NCBI RefSeq assembly: GCF_030163795.1
Contig: NZ_JASJOF010000002.1
Span: forward strand, 391,907 to 455,906
Reading direction: 5' to 3'
DNA length: 64,000 nt
From: Roseicyclus marinus
GTDB lineage: Bacteria; Pseudomonadota; Alphaproteobacteria; Rhodobacterales; Rhodobacteraceae
Positions 35,445 through 45,360 of the stretch are shown here, one piece after another. Positions within the stretch are counted from its first letter, which is position 1, and each line of letters opens with the position of its first letter. The translations under genes and the position numbers were made by a program. The notes under the pieces are model-generated. The model searched no databases, had not been told where the DNA came from, and worked only from the letters and a program-made list of their open reading frames with translations.

Positions 35445-35521
35445 GGCGTGCAACATAGGCGCGCAAGTATCCTGCTGCGAGGGGGATTGTCGGCGCGGGA
35501 ACGCTGCGTCACTCTTGGCCC

Positions 35522-35971
35522 ATGTCACATGCCAACCGCCCCCGTCTTGCCGTTCGCGGCCTGCTCTTGATCGAGAACCGGCTGCTGCTGGTGAATGCCT
35601 GGGGCGGGGGGAAAAGCGATCTTCTGTGCGCGCCGGGCGGCGGGGTGGAGATGCACAGCTCGCTCCCTGACAATTTGATCCGGGAATTCCACGAGGAAAC
35701 CGGGTTGAGCGTGGCGGTTGGTGCGCCCTGCATGGTCAACGAATTCCACGCGCCCGGGCATGATTTCCATCAGGTGGACATCTATTTCCGGGTGCATCTG
35801 GTGGCGGGCGACCCGCTGGCGCCATGGACCGACCCCGAGGGGATCGTGACCGAGCGCCACCTGATCGCACAAGACGACATGCACCGCTATCGCTACAAGC
35901 CCGACAGCCTGCCCGACGTGACCTGGTCGGATATCGTATATTACGACGCGCTGGAACCCTTGGTCCGCTGA
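35522..35971 (+). CDS. Nudix hydrolase with altered first Glu
   Basis: A 149-residue Nudix protein that hydrolyses nucleoside-diphosphate-linked compounds; substrate unknown. The Nudix box is [23 protein letters not shown]: the metal-binding REFHEE is intact, but the usual Glu between the first Gly and the RE (the E of GxxxxxE) is Ser. Other family features are [17 protein letters not shown] and [10 protein letters not shown]. The last 31 bases overlap the convergent EamA gene. Preceded by the lipase gene on the opposite strand. Confidence 0.85.
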   Translation: MSHANRPRLAVRGLLLIENRLLLVNAWGGGKSDLLCAPGGGVEMHSSLPDNLIREFHEETGLSVAVGAPCMVNEFHAPGHDFHQVDIYFRVHLVAGDPLAPWTDPEGIVTERHLIAQDDMHRYRYKPDSLPDVTWSDIVYYDALEPLVR

Positions 35972-36807
35972 GGCCAGAGGCCCCAAGCGATGCCACCCAG
36001 AACCAGCGCGCCCGCCCCGAGCATCCGCAGGCTGGGCGCCTCGGACAGGAAGATCACGCCGCCAAGCGCCGCGATGACCGGGACGGACAATTGCACCAGC
36101 CCCGCGACGGACGCCCCGATGCGCGGCAGAACCTCGTACCAGAGCGCGTAGCCCAAGCCCGATGTGACCGCGCCGGATGTCACTGCCAGGGCAAGACCCG
36201 CCCAGGCGGCGTCATTGGCGGGGTTGCCGCCCGATTGGACCAGCACGGCAAGAAATCCCGCGATAGTGGCCCAGACGAAGGCCGCGCCGGTATCGCCCAA
36301 AGGGTCCGCCGAACCGCGCCCGATGAGGGAATAGATACCCCAGCCGATGGCGGCGAGGATCATGGACGCCACCGACAAGGCCGGAAGGCTGACCGAACCG
36401 CCGGGCCAGACCAGCCACGCAAGGCCACAAAACGCCAGCGCCGCCCCGATCCAGCGACGGGCAGGTGGGCGTTCCCCCATGACAAGTGCGCCTGCGAACA
36501 TCGTGACCTGCACCCCACCGAACAAGATCAGCGCACCAAGCCCCGCATCCATCGCAAGGTAGGCCAAGGAAAAGCCGATCAGGTACGTCGTCAGCATCAG
36601 GCCGCCCAGCATCCGGCGCGGCTGCAAAAGCGGCAGGCTGCCATGGCGGAGCCGGATCAAAAGCACCAAAAGCGCCGCCCCCGAGACGGCGCGGACCAGC
36701 GCGAAATCGAGCGCACCGATCTGGCCCGCGCCCACGGCGGCGCGGTTCAGCACAGAATTGGCGGCGAAGGCCACCATCACGAGAGTCGTAAGCGCGATCA
36801 GCCTCAT
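35941..36807 (-). CDS. EamA-family drug/metabolite transporter
   Basis: A 288-residue inner-membrane protein with about ten hydrophobic helices arranged as two EamA repeats (for example LIALTTLVMVAFAANSVLNRAAV ... GALILFGGVQVTMFAGALVMGE and MILAAIGWGIYSLIGRGSADP ... VPVIAALGGVIFLSE). The substrate is unknown; relatives export amino acids or other metabolites. ATG 36807 overlaps the phnM stop as ATGA, so it is coupled to phnM. Its 3' end overlaps the convergent Nudix gene. Confidence 0.88.
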   Translation of the reverse strand: MRLIALTTLVMVAFAANSVLNRAAVGAGQIGALDFALVRAVSGAALLVLLIRLRHGSLPLLQPRRMLGGLMLTTYLIGFSLAYLAMDAGLGALILFGGVQVTMFAGALVMGERPPARRWIGAALAFCGLAWLVWPGGSVSLPALSVASMILAAIGWGIYSLIGRGSADPLGDTGAAFVWATIAGFLAVLVQSGGNPANDAAWAGLALAVTSGAVTSGLGYALWYEVLPRIGASVAGLVQLSVPVIAALGGVIFLSEAPSLRMLGAGALVLGGIAWGLWPQRTKGSSAS

Positions 36808-37937
36808 GCCAGCCACCGGACGGCCAGAGCGCCTGAAAGGTGGGACACGCGGCCCGCCACGATGGTGCCCGCGACGCGGCCTGCCCCGTCAAGAATAGCC
36901 AGATCCGCGCGCAGGCCTTGGGCGATCCGCCCCCGGTCCGTCCAACCCATGACGCGCGCGGGGCCGTCCGAGACGAGGGACCATGCCACGGACCATCCGT
37001 AGCGGTCGCTTAGACGCAGGGCGGCGCGGGCAAGCGAGGGATAGTGGTAGTCGGAGACGAGCGCATCGACGAGCCCCGCCTCGATCAGCGTCTCGGCCGC
37101 GATCTTGCCGCTGTGCGAGCCGCCACGCACCACGTTGGGCGCGCCCATGATGACGGGATCGCCTTGTGCCTTGGCGGCTTGGGCGGCGACAAGGGTTTCG
37201 GGGAATTCGCTGATTTCGGCCCCAATCGCCCGGAACTTGGCCCGATCCGCCGGGGTGTGGTCATCATGGCTGCCCATCCGGACGCCCAGGGCGCGAAATT
37301 CCTCCGCTATGGGGGCAAGACGGGCCATCACATCGGGGTCGTTGGAATGTAGCACCCGCAACATCGCCTCGTGGGCCTCAGGGGACCGCCCGGCCTTGAG
37401 CGCTTGGCCCGTCAGGCGGGGCGGGCGTTTGCCGGCGGCCAGTTCCTTGTGGGGCAGGTGATCGTTCCAGACGACGTAGCCGATGCCGAACCGCGCCACG
37501 AGATCGCGCATCGCATCCAGCGTGTCGAGCATGTGAGTTTCGACGCGCAATTGCAGCACCATGTCGGTCAGGGGCCGGGCATCGGCCAGCGCCTCGGCAA
37601 GAGCGGCGGCGAATTCGGGGCCGCGCATACCCCCTTCCCAACTCCAGAATTGGGCGAGGGTCGCGCTCGTGATACCGCAGGCACCGCATTCGGCATCGAG
37701 CGCGGCAAGGCCCATAGCGGGGCTTTCGACCGCGCCACGTCGCGGCGCCATGTGACGTTCGAACCCGTCGCCATGCAGGTCGATGATACCGGGCAGGATG
37801 CGGAAACCCGTGAGATCAATCTCGCGCCCGCCGCCGCCCGTGATCCGCCCCTCGGCCAACGACAGATCGGTGCGGGCGAAACCATCGGGCAACAGCACCT
37901 CGGCCCCGATCAGACGGAGCGGCGGCAGGTCATTCAT
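36804..37937 (-). CDS. phnM: PhnM-type ribose 1-methylphosphonate 5-triphosphate diphosphatase
   Basis: A 377-residue amidohydrolase of the PhnM family, which in the carbon-phosphorus lyase pathway removes pyrophosphate from alpha-D-ribose 1-methylphosphonate 5-triphosphate. Family features are ILPGIIDLHGDGFERHMAPRRG, VWNDHLPHKELAAGK, MGSHDDHTPADR, VIMGAPNVVRGGSHSGKIAA and LVSDYHYPSL. No phnG-L genes are nearby, so either the rest is elsewhere or this homologue serves another substrate. It overlaps the dehydrogenase gene by 8 bp and the EamA gene by 4 bp. Confidence 0.88.
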   Translation of the reverse strand: MNDLPPLRLIGAEVLLPDGFARTDLSLAEGRITGGGGREIDLTGFRILPGIIDLHGDGFERHMAPRRGAVESPAMGLAALDAECGACGITSATLAQFWSWEGGMRGPEFAAALAEALADARPLTDMVLQLRVETHMLDTLDAMRDLVARFGIGYVVWNDHLPHKELAAGKRPPRLTGQALKAGRSPEAHEAMLRVLHSNDPDVMARLAPIAEEFRALGVRMGSHDDHTPADRAKFRAIGAEISEFPETLVAAQAAKAQGDPVIMGAPNVVRGGSHSGKIAAETLIEAGLVDALVSDYHYPSLARAALRLSDRYGWSVAWSLVSDGPARVMGWTDRGRIAQGLRADLAILDGAGRVAGTIVAGRVSHLSGALAVRWLA

Positions 37938-38775
37938 CGCGGTAGCCCCGGCGCATCAGCGCCGCGATATCGGCATCGGCAAGGCCTGCAGCCTGTGCCT
38001 CATCGAGCAGGGATGCGAAGGCATCGAGCGTGGGGGTGGCGACCCCCGCCTCGGCGGCCACGCGGCGAAAGACGCCATTGTCCTTGGCGACACCGCTGAT
38101 CGGAAAGCCGACGCTGTCGTCCTGCCCGAGGATGCGGGGCAGGCGGTCGCGCACCATGGGCAGGCCGGCCGGCCCGCCCGTCAGGATGGTCAGCGCGGTT
38201 TCGAGCGGCAGGCCCGCACGGGCGGCGATCTGCAATTGTTCGACAAGGCCCGCGGTATAGCTTTGCATCAGCGCGTTGTTCACCACCTTCATCACGAGGC
38301 CCGTGCCGAGCGGGCCGACATGAAAGATGCGGTCCGTCAGCGCCGAAAGCACCGCCTGCGCGCGGCCTGCTGCATCCGCTGCGCCACCGATGAAGAAACC
38401 GCAACTGCCTGCCGCGACCATCTCGGGCCCACCCGAGACAGGGGCATCGACGATCATGGCACCCTTGGCCGCGAAGCGTTCCGCGCGGGATTTGACGATC
38501 GCGGGGACGACCGTGCTGGTTTCGGCGACAAGCTTGCCCGCGATGTCCAGCGACAAAAGCCCGTCGAGCGTGTCGGCCACGGCAATGTCATCGTACAGGC
38601 TCAGGATCAGAACGTCCGAGGTCGCGACGAGCGCCGCCAGATCGGGCGCGGAGGATACGCCGTCGACCGCGCGCCCGCTGCGCGTCCAACCGGTAACGGG
38701 AACGCCCTGCCCCGCCAAACGCTCTGCCATGGCCGCGCCCATGCGGCCCAAACCGATAACGCCGATCTTGTCCAT
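37930..38775 (-). CDS. Beta-hydroxyacid dehydrogenase (3-hydroxyisobutyrate dehydrogenase family)
   Basis: A 281-residue NAD(P)-dependent dehydrogenase of the GarR/MmsB/GlxR family. N-terminal Rossmann motif: KIGVIGLGRMGAAMAERLAGQG. Substrate motif: IVDAPVSGGPEMVAAGSCGFFIGG. Catalytic Lys: LGTGLVMKVVNNALMQSY. C-terminal: VGFPISGVAKDNGVFRRVAAEAGVATP. Substrates of this family include tartronate semialdehyde and 3-hydroxyisobutyrate, and sequence alone does not decide. It heads the dehydrogenase-phnM-EamA run. Confidence 0.88.
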   Translation of the reverse strand: MDKIGVIGLGRMGAAMAERLAGQGVPVTGWTRSGRAVDGVSSAPDLAALVATSDVLILSLYDDIAVADTLDGLLSLDIAGKLVAETSTVVPAIVKSRAERFAAKGAMIVDAPVSGGPEMVAAGSCGFFIGGAADAAGRAQAVLSALTDRIFHVGPLGTGLVMKVVNNALMQSYTAGLVEQLQIAARAGLPLETALTILTGGPAGLPMVRDRLPRILGQDDSVGFPISGVAKDNGVFRRVAAEAGVATPTLDAFASLLDEAQAAGLADADIAALMRRGYRDE

Positions 38776-38912
38776 GTGCGCTGTCCCGAATGTGTCCATG
38801 CCGCGTCGCGGCGACCATGGCATGCGCCCGCCCGGCCCACAACCGCCCGGCATCTTGCCACGGGGGATGGCGGCGCGGCATCCTGTGCCGTCACAATCGA
38901 ACGGAGATGCCG

Positions 38913-39305
38913 ATGCCCGATCTCGCCCGCACCGCTGCCGAAATGATCGGCGGCATGGATCCCGTACTTTGGCAAGGCGCCTATCGGTTTTTCAGCACGA
39001 CCGACCGCGCCGAGGCAGAGCGTTTGCGCGTCGAGGCGGTGGCCAGTTTCGAGGAGGAGGAAGGCATATCGCTGATCGTTCTCGCCGCGGACGATGCGGC
39101 GGATGCGATGCGGCGCATCACGCTCAGGGTTCATTCCGCGCTCGATGGTGTGGGGCTGACGGCGGCAGTATCCGGCGCGCTCGCGCGCAACGGCATCGCC
39201 TGCAACATGGTCGCGGCCTTCCACCACGATCATGTCTTCGTTCCTGCCGCACGGGCGGAGGAGGCGATGGAGATTCTGAGGGCGCTTCAGGCGCGCGGGG
39301 GGTAG
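38913..39305 (+). CDS. ACT-domain protein
   Basis: About 130 residues forming two ACT-like halves: MDPVLWQGAYRFFSTTDRAEAERLRVEAVASFEEEEGISLIV, then RITLRVHSALDGVGLTAAVSGALARNGIACNMVAAFHHDHVFVPAARAEEAMEIL. The second half has the beta-alpha-beta-beta-alpha-beta layout of ACT regulatory domains that bind amino acids or other small ligands. ATG 38913 is favoured because GGAG lies 6 bases upstream; ATG 38907 would touch the GGAG. It ends just before a bidirectional terminator. Function unknown. Confidence 0.8.
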   Translation: MPDLARTAAEMIGGMDPVLWQGAYRFFSTTDRAEAERLRVEAVASFEEEEGISLIVLAADDAADAMRRITLRVHSALDGVGLTAAVSGALARNGIACNMVAAFHHDHVFVPAARAEEAMEILRALQARGG

Positions 39306-39322
39306 GCGGCGGGCGGACATGA

Positions 39323-39346
39323 CAAAGGGGCCCGAGGGCCCCTTTG
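39323..39346. terminator. Bidirectional terminator between the ACT gene and groL
   Basis: A perfect palindrome with 11-base arms, CAAAGGGGCCC-GA-GGGCCCCTTTG, 18 bp after the ACT-domain gene. The A/T ends could serve both strands. Confidence 0.6.
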
Positions 39347-39373
39347 CTTGGTGACGCTTCCCCCTCTCGGGAT

Positions 39374-39427
39374 CGTTTCCCTTGGAAACGACCCTGTCGG
39401 GGTTACGCGCATCCTTGCAGGATGCGC
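39374..39427 (-). repeat. Two stem-loops abutting the groL stop
   Basis: CGTTTCC-CTT-GGAAACG (39374-39390) and GCGCATCC-TTGCA-GGATGCGC (39407-39427) are both perfect. The second ends exactly one base before the groL stop codon. They may form part of the groESL transcript end or protect its 3' end; no T-run follows. Confidence 0.5.
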
Positions 39428-41104
<1,677 letters not shown>

Positions 41105-41416
41105 TCAGGCGGCCTTGGCGGCCTTCTTGGCATCGAGGATGCCGAGGATGTCGCTTTCCTTCATGATCAGCAGTTCTTCGCCGTCGATCGTCACTTCGGT
41201 GCCCGACCACTTGCCGAACAGGACGCGATCACCGGCCTTGACTGCCATCTCGATCAGTTCGCCGGAATCCTTGCGTGCGCCGGGGCCGCAAGCGATGACT
41301 TCGCCTTCGGAGGGCTTTTCCTTGGCGCTGTCGGGGATGATCAGACCGCCCTTGGTCTTTTCCTCGGATTCGATCCGGCGGACCAGCACGCGGTCGTGAA
41401 GCGGTGTGAATGCCAT
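41105..41416 (-). CDS. groS: 10-kDa co-chaperonin GroES
   Basis: Heptameric lid of GroEL. 103 residues: [44 protein letters not shown], the mobile loop (KTKGGLIIP), and [44 protein letters not shown] precedes ATG 41416. It is first in the groESL operon; the leader carries CIRCE at 41457-41483 and a canonical promoter just upstream. Confidence 0.98.
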   Translation of the reverse strand: MAFTPLHDRVLVRRIESEEKTKGGLIIPDSAKEKPSEGEVIACGPGARKDSGELIEMAVKAGDRVLFGKWSGTEVTIDGEELLIMKESDILGILDAKKAAKAA

Positions 41417-41456
41417 CTCTCGAACTCTCCCTATGGGTTCGGTTGCAACTCTGGTG

Positions 41457-41483
41457 TTGTCACTCGACCGGGGTGAGTGCCAA
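41457..41483 (-). promoter_or_regulatory. CIRCE element (HrcA operator) of groESL
   Basis: On the minus strand the arms are TTGGCACTC and GAGTGACAA separated by nine bases, against the consensus TTAGCACTC-N9-GAGTGCTAA. It begins 8 bases after the -10 box and ends 40 bp before the groS start, the usual place for HrcA repression. Confidence 0.93.
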
Positions 41484-41490
41484 CACCGCG

Positions 41491-41519
41491 GAGATAGGGA
41501 CAGGCTCCGCCCGTGTCAA
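41491..41519 (-). promoter_or_regulatory. groESL promoter
   Basis: Minus-strand -35 TTGACA (41519-41514), 17-base spacer, -10 TATCTC (41496-41491). The -35 is a perfect sigma-70-type box, and the CIRCE element overlaps the expected transcription start. I see no separate heat-shock sigma promoter. Confidence 0.8.
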
Positions 41520-41659
41520 CAGGTCGCCTGCACGGGATATTCGCCGCGAGGCACCGCGCGCGCAGCGCCCGACGGCCTGCGGCACACTTGCCCCCCTGAC
41601 AAGCCCGGCGGGCTTCGCTATGACGCGGCGCAAACAGATCCAATCCGCGGAATGAACCC

Positions 41660-42583
41660 ATGACCACGCTCGTTTTCGGCCACACCTCCCCCGACACCGA
41701 TTCCACCGGCTCGCCGATCATCTGGGCCTGGTACCTCAACGAGATCCGCAAGGATCCGGCCGAAGCTGTCCTTCTGGGCGAACCCAACACCGAGGCGGCC
41801 TTCCTCCTGCAGCGCTGGGACCTGCCCAAGCCGCGTATCATCGCGGATGTGGAACCGGGCCAGCCGGTGGTGATCGTGGACACCAACAACCCCGCCGAAT
41901 TGCCCAAGGGCATCAACGGGGCCGATATCCGCGCCATCATCGACCATCACAAGCTGGTCGGCGGTCTGGAAACCAAGGGTCCGATCGAGATCCGGATGGA
42001 GCCCTTGGCCTGCACCGCCACGATCCTGCACAAGATGATCGGCGCAGATATCGCCCAAGCGCCCGAATGGCTGAAGGCCACCATTCTGACCTGTATCCTG
42101 TCCGATACGCTGGAATTCCGCTCTCCCACTACCACGCCAGAGGATCGCGCCGTGGCCGAGGCGCTGGCCGCGGAACTGGGCCTGTCGATCCCCGATTACG
42201 CCGCCGAGATGTTCGCGGCGAAATCCGATGTCTCGGCCTTCTCCGACGCTGAACTTCTGCGGATGGACAGCAAGACCTACGAGGTCGGCGGCAAGACCTT
42301 CCGCGTCAGCGTGCTCGAAACCACCTCGCCCGAGACGGTTCTGTCGCGCAAGGCGAGCCTGATGGAGACGATGCCAAAGGTCGCGACTGAGGATGGCGCG
42401 GACCAGGTGCTTTTGTTCGTCGTCGATATCCTGAACGAACAATCCACGCTGCTGGTGCCGAACGATCTGGTGGCACAAGTCGCCGCGAAAAGCTTTGGCG
42501 CGGATGTGGGCGGGGCCGATACGATCGTCCTGCCGGGCGTGGTCAGCCGCAAGAAACAGATCATCCCCAACCTCGCCCTTTGA
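41660..42583 (+). CDS. ppaC: Manganese-dependent inorganic pyrophosphatase
   Basis: Family II pyrophosphatase of the DHH superfamily, hydrolysing pyrophosphate to phosphate in the cytoplasm. The 307 residues contain VFGHTSPDTDSTGSPI, VIVDTNNPAEL, the DHH motif AIIDHHKLVGG, ACTATILHKM, ILSDTLEFRSPTTTPEDR and the C-terminal DHHA2 end PGVVSRKKQIIPNL. These supply the Mn ligands and the SRKKQ substrate-binding arginine/lysine. It is divergent from groESL. Confidence 0.96.
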   Translation: MTTLVFGHTSPDTDSTGSPIIWAWYLNEIRKDPAEAVLLGEPNTEAAFLLQRWDLPKPRIIADVEPGQPVVIVDTNNPAELPKGINGADIRAIIDHHKLVGGLETKGPIEIRMEPLACTATILHKMIGADIAQAPEWLKATILTCILSDTLEFRSPTTTPEDRAVAEALAAELGLSIPDYAAEMFAAKSDVSAFSDAELLRMDSKTYEVGGKTFRVSVLETTSPETVLSRKASLMETMPKVATEDGADQVLLFVVDILNEQSTLLVPNDLVAQVAAKSFGADVGGADTIVLPGVVSRKKQIIPNLAL

Positions 42584-42609
42584 CCGGCCGGCCCCAAGGC
42601 GGGGCCTGC

Positions 42610-42672
42610 CTTCATCTTGGCACGAAAACTCCGGGGGAGGGCGCGCAAGGCGCGACCGGGGGCAGCGCCCCC
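42610..42672 (-). repeat. 3'-end repeat with AAGATGAAG tail, copy C
   Basis: Minus-strand stem-loop GGGGGC-GCT-GCCCCC (42672-42658), then an extra GC-rich stretch, CCGGAGTTTTCGTGCC and AAGATGAAG (42618-42610). It follows ppaC but points the opposite way to that gene. The rest of 42584-42830 shows no gene. Confidence 0.6.
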
Positions 42673-42830
42673 TCCCCGTCCCCGGCGGCTGCACCGACTG
42701 TGGTCAGGCACCGTGCGGCGCGATCTTTCGCGGGAAAAACTTGCCCAGGCGACGGCTTTGACGGCGCAATCCCTCGACGGGCCGCGCAGGACCGCCTAAA
42801 CCGCCCCTGACCTTTGACAGGAGCGCCCCC

Positions 42831-43703
42831 ATGACCCGCATCATCGACAGCTTGGCCCAGATTACCGAGCATTATGACGCGCTCTTCTGCGATTTGTGGG
42901 GCTGCGTCCATGACGGCGTTCGTGCCTTTCCCGCCGCGGTCGCGGCGCTGCGGGCGTTCCGAGAGCAGGGCGGCACGGTCGTGCTGGTGACAAATGCCCC
43001 CCGCCCGCGCGCCAGCGTCGCCAAGCAGCTCGACCGGCTGGGGGTGCCCAGCGATTGTTGGGACGTGATCGCCACATCGGGCGACAGCGCGCGCAAGGCG
43101 ATGTTCGAGGGCGTGGTGGGCAGCAAGGTCTGGCATATCGGCGAGCCGCATGACGCCCCGTTCTTCGAGCGGTTGCAGCTGTTGGAAAACCCGGTCGAGA
43201 TCGAGAAAGTCGCGCTCGAAGAGGCGGAGGGGATCGTTTGTACCGGCCCCTTCGACCCGATGGCGGACCCGGCGGTGATGCGGCCGCAGTTCCTGCTGGC
43301 CAAGAGTCGCGGGCTGAAACTCCTGTGTGCCAATCCCGATCTCGTGGTCGACCGGGGCGAGACACGGGAATGGTGCGCGGGTGCCTTGGCGCAGCTTTAC
43401 ACCGAGATGGGCGGTGAAAGCCTTTATTTCGGCAAGCCCCATCCGCCGATCTACGACCTTGCGCGGCGACGGCTGGAACAGCTGGGCCGGTCGGTTTCCG
43501 ACGACCGCATCCTGGCCGTGGGCGACGGGATTCTGACTGATGTTCTGGGCGGTCTGGGCGAAAGCATCGACACGCTTTTCATCACCGGGGGCCTTGCGCG
43601 GGCCGAGACCGGGACCGAGGATCAGCCCGACCCGGCAAAGCTGGCGCGGTTCCTGACCACGGCGGAGATGGAGCCGAGCTACTGCATCGGGATGCTGCGG
43701 TAA
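42831..43703 (+). CDS. HAD-superfamily hydrolase, class IIA
   Basis: A 290-residue HAD phosphatase of the alphaproteobacterial subfamily with a class IIA cap. Motif I is DALFCDLWGCVHDGV (nucleophile Asp), motif II TNAPRPR, and motif III/IV FGKPHPPIYDLA with Lys and AVGDGILTDVLGGLGESIDTLFITGGLA with Asp. It likely dephosphorylates a small sugar or nucleotide phosphate, substrate unknown. A GACAGGAG sequence precedes the ATG. Confidence 0.9.
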   Translation: MTRIIDSLAQITEHYDALFCDLWGCVHDGVRAFPAAVAALRAFREQGGTVVLVTNAPRPRASVAKQLDRLGVPSDCWDVIATSGDSARKAMFEGVVGSKVWHIGEPHDAPFFERLQLLENPVEIEKVALEEAEGIVCTGPFDPMADPAVMRPQFLLAKSRGLKLLCANPDLVVDRGETREWCAGALAQLYTEMGGESLYFGKPHPPIYDLARRRLEQLGRSVSDDRILAVGDGILTDVLGGLGESIDTLFITGGLARAETGTEDQPDPAKLARFLTTAEMEPSYCIGMLR

Positions 43704-43895
43704 AATCAAGCGATTGGGAAACGTGACGGGCGGCGGAGCCGTGCCGTTTGCGGTGTTTCGGGACAGCTAGGGTGGGATCGCCTGCGCAACATAATTGCGA
43801 CATATCGGGGTCGCTCGGGCATTTTATTTCTTTCTGCATTGCAGAAGCGTGGGGGAATCGGGTATAGCCGCACCATCATGCAAAAGGTGCCCGCC

Positions 43896-44339
43896 ATGCT
43901 CGACAACATCACGACCGGCACGATCGTCATCGAGGATCTGGAGATCGGGATGACCCGGTCTTTGCAGAAGCTGATAACCGACACCGATATCGAGCTGTTC
44001 GCGCAGGTCTCGACCGACCGGAACCCGGTGCATCTGGACGATGATTATGCCCGCGACACGATCTTCGAGGGGCGGATCGCGCATGGCATGCTGACCGCGG
44101 GGCTGATTTCCGCCGTGATCGGCGAGCAATTGCCGGGGCATGGCACGGTCTACCTGGGTCAGACGCTGAAATTCATGGCACCCGTCCGGCCCGGCGACAT
44201 GGTTCATGCCGAGGTCGAGGTAACCGAGATCGACCATGGCCGCCGGCGCGTGACGCTGGCCACCCATTGCCGGGTCGGCAAGACCGTGGTGCTGAAGGGC
44301 GAGGCCGTGGTGCTGGCCCCGTCGCGGAAATTCGATTGA
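43896..44339 (+). CDS. MaoC-like (R)-specific enoyl-CoA hydratase
   Basis: A 147-residue hot-dog-fold hydratase of the PhaJ/MaoC type, adding water to trans-2-enoyl-CoA to give (R)-3-hydroxyacyl-CoA. The catalytic motif is FAQVSTDRNPVHLDDDYARDTIFEGRIAHGMLTAGLIS (Asp and His), followed by VYLGQTLKFMAPVRPGD. ATG 43896 is preceded by AAAGGTG; two earlier in-frame ATGs are possible. In other bacteria PhaJ supplies polyhydroxyalkanoate monomers, but no pha gene is nearby. Confidence 0.9.
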   Translation: MLDNITTGTIVIEDLEIGMTRSLQKLITDTDIELFAQVSTDRNPVHLDDDYARDTIFEGRIAHGMLTAGLISAVIGEQLPGHGTVYLGQTLKFMAPVRPGDMVHAEVEVTEIDHGRRRVTLATHCRVGKTVVLKGEAVVLAPSRKFD

Positions 44340-44430
44340 CCAAAGGTTAAGATCGCGGCCGCTTTCTTGAGGAAGGGTTAACGGCGCGGGCTGCTTGCGC
44401 ATCGGCGCGGGGGCGGCTACCCGTCTTGCC

Positions 44431-45360
44431 ATGCGCATCCTGCACGACCCCCAGTACACCCGTCCCGAGGACCGCGGCGCATCCGCCGCGATCGGGAATT
44501 TCGACGGGGTGCATCGCGGCCATCGCCATGTCATCGACCTGGCCCGGCGACCGGGCGTGCCCTTGGGCGTCGTGACCTTCGAACCGCATCCGCGCGCCTA
44601 TTTCGCGCCTGATGCTCCGGCCTTTCGCCTGATGAACGCCAGCGCGCGGGCGCATCGGCTGGAAAAGCTCGGCGTCGAGATCCTCGCCGAACTGCCCTTT
44701 GACCGGCATCTGGCGGGGCTGTCGGCAGAGGATTTCGCGCGCGACGTGCTGGCGGGAGGATTGGGCCTGTCCCATGTCGTCGTGGGGGCGGATTTCTGTT
44801 TCGGCAAGGGACGGACCGGAACGGCGGCGATGCTGCGCGATTTCGGCGCGCGCTACGGGTTCGATGTGACGGTGGCCGACCTGCTGCTGGAAGGCGGCGA
44901 TGGGGCGGTATCCTCGACCGCGATCCGGGCGGCGTTGAGCGAGGGGCGGCCGCGCGATGCCGCCGCCATGCTGGGCCACTGGCACCGGATCGAAGGGCCG
45001 GTCCTGCATGGCGACAAGCGCGGGCGGGAACTGGGCTATCCGACGGCGAACATGGCACTGGAGGGGCTGCATGTGCCCAAGCTGGGCGTTTACGCGGTTC
45101 TGGTCGATGTGCTGGAGGGGCCGCACAAAGGCACCTATCGCGGGGTGGCCAACCTTGGCATAAGGCCGATGTTCGCGAGGGAGACGCCGAACCTCGAGAC
45201 CTTCCTCTTTGATTTCAAGGGCGACCTTTATGGGCGGCAGCTGTCGGTCGGGCTGGTGGAATGGCTCAGGGGCGAGATGGCCTTTGACGGGTTGCCCGCG
45301 CTGATCGCGCAGATGGACCGCGACAGTGCCGCCGCGCGCGAGGCGCTGGCGCGGACATGA
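44431..45360 (+). CDS. ribF: Bifunctional riboflavin kinase/FAD synthetase
   Basis: Makes FMN and then FAD from riboflavin with ATP. The 309 residues have an N-terminal nucleotidyltransferase domain (SAAIGNFDGVHRGHRHVI; GVVTFEPHPRAYFAPDAP; VVVGADFCFGKGRTG; SSTAIRAALSEGRP) and a C-terminal kinase domain (GDKRGRELGYPTANMAL; GVYAVLVDVLEGPHKGTYRGVANLGIRPMF; ETFLFDFKGDLYGRQLSVGLVEWLRGEMAFDG). ATG 44431 is the family start. It overlaps ycgN by 4 bp in ATGA. No FMN riboswitch is visible upstream. Confidence 0.96.
   Translation: MRILHDPQYTRPEDRGASAAIGNFDGVHRGHRHVIDLARRPGVPLGVVTFEPHPRAYFAPDAPAFRLMNASARAHRLEKLGVEILAELPFDRHLAGLSAEDFARDVLAGGLGLSHVVVGADFCFGKGRTGTAAMLRDFGARYGFDVTVADLLLEGGDGAVSSTAIRAALSEGRPRDAAAMLGHWHRIEGPVLHGDKRGRELGYPTANMALEGLHVPKLGVYAVLVDVLEGPHKGTYRGVANLGIRPMFARETPNLETFLFDFKGDLYGRQLSVGLVEWLRGEMAFDGLPALIAQMDRDSAAAREALART

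Noticed and set aside
44340..44394. GGTTAA-type motifs before ribF as CtrA boxes
   Set aside because: The spacing does not give TTAA-N7-TTAA; two isolated TTAA words are not enough.
44340..44430. Possible FMN riboswitch upstream of ribF
   Set aside because: Only about 90 bases separate it from the preceding gene and none of the conserved RFN-element blocks is visible.
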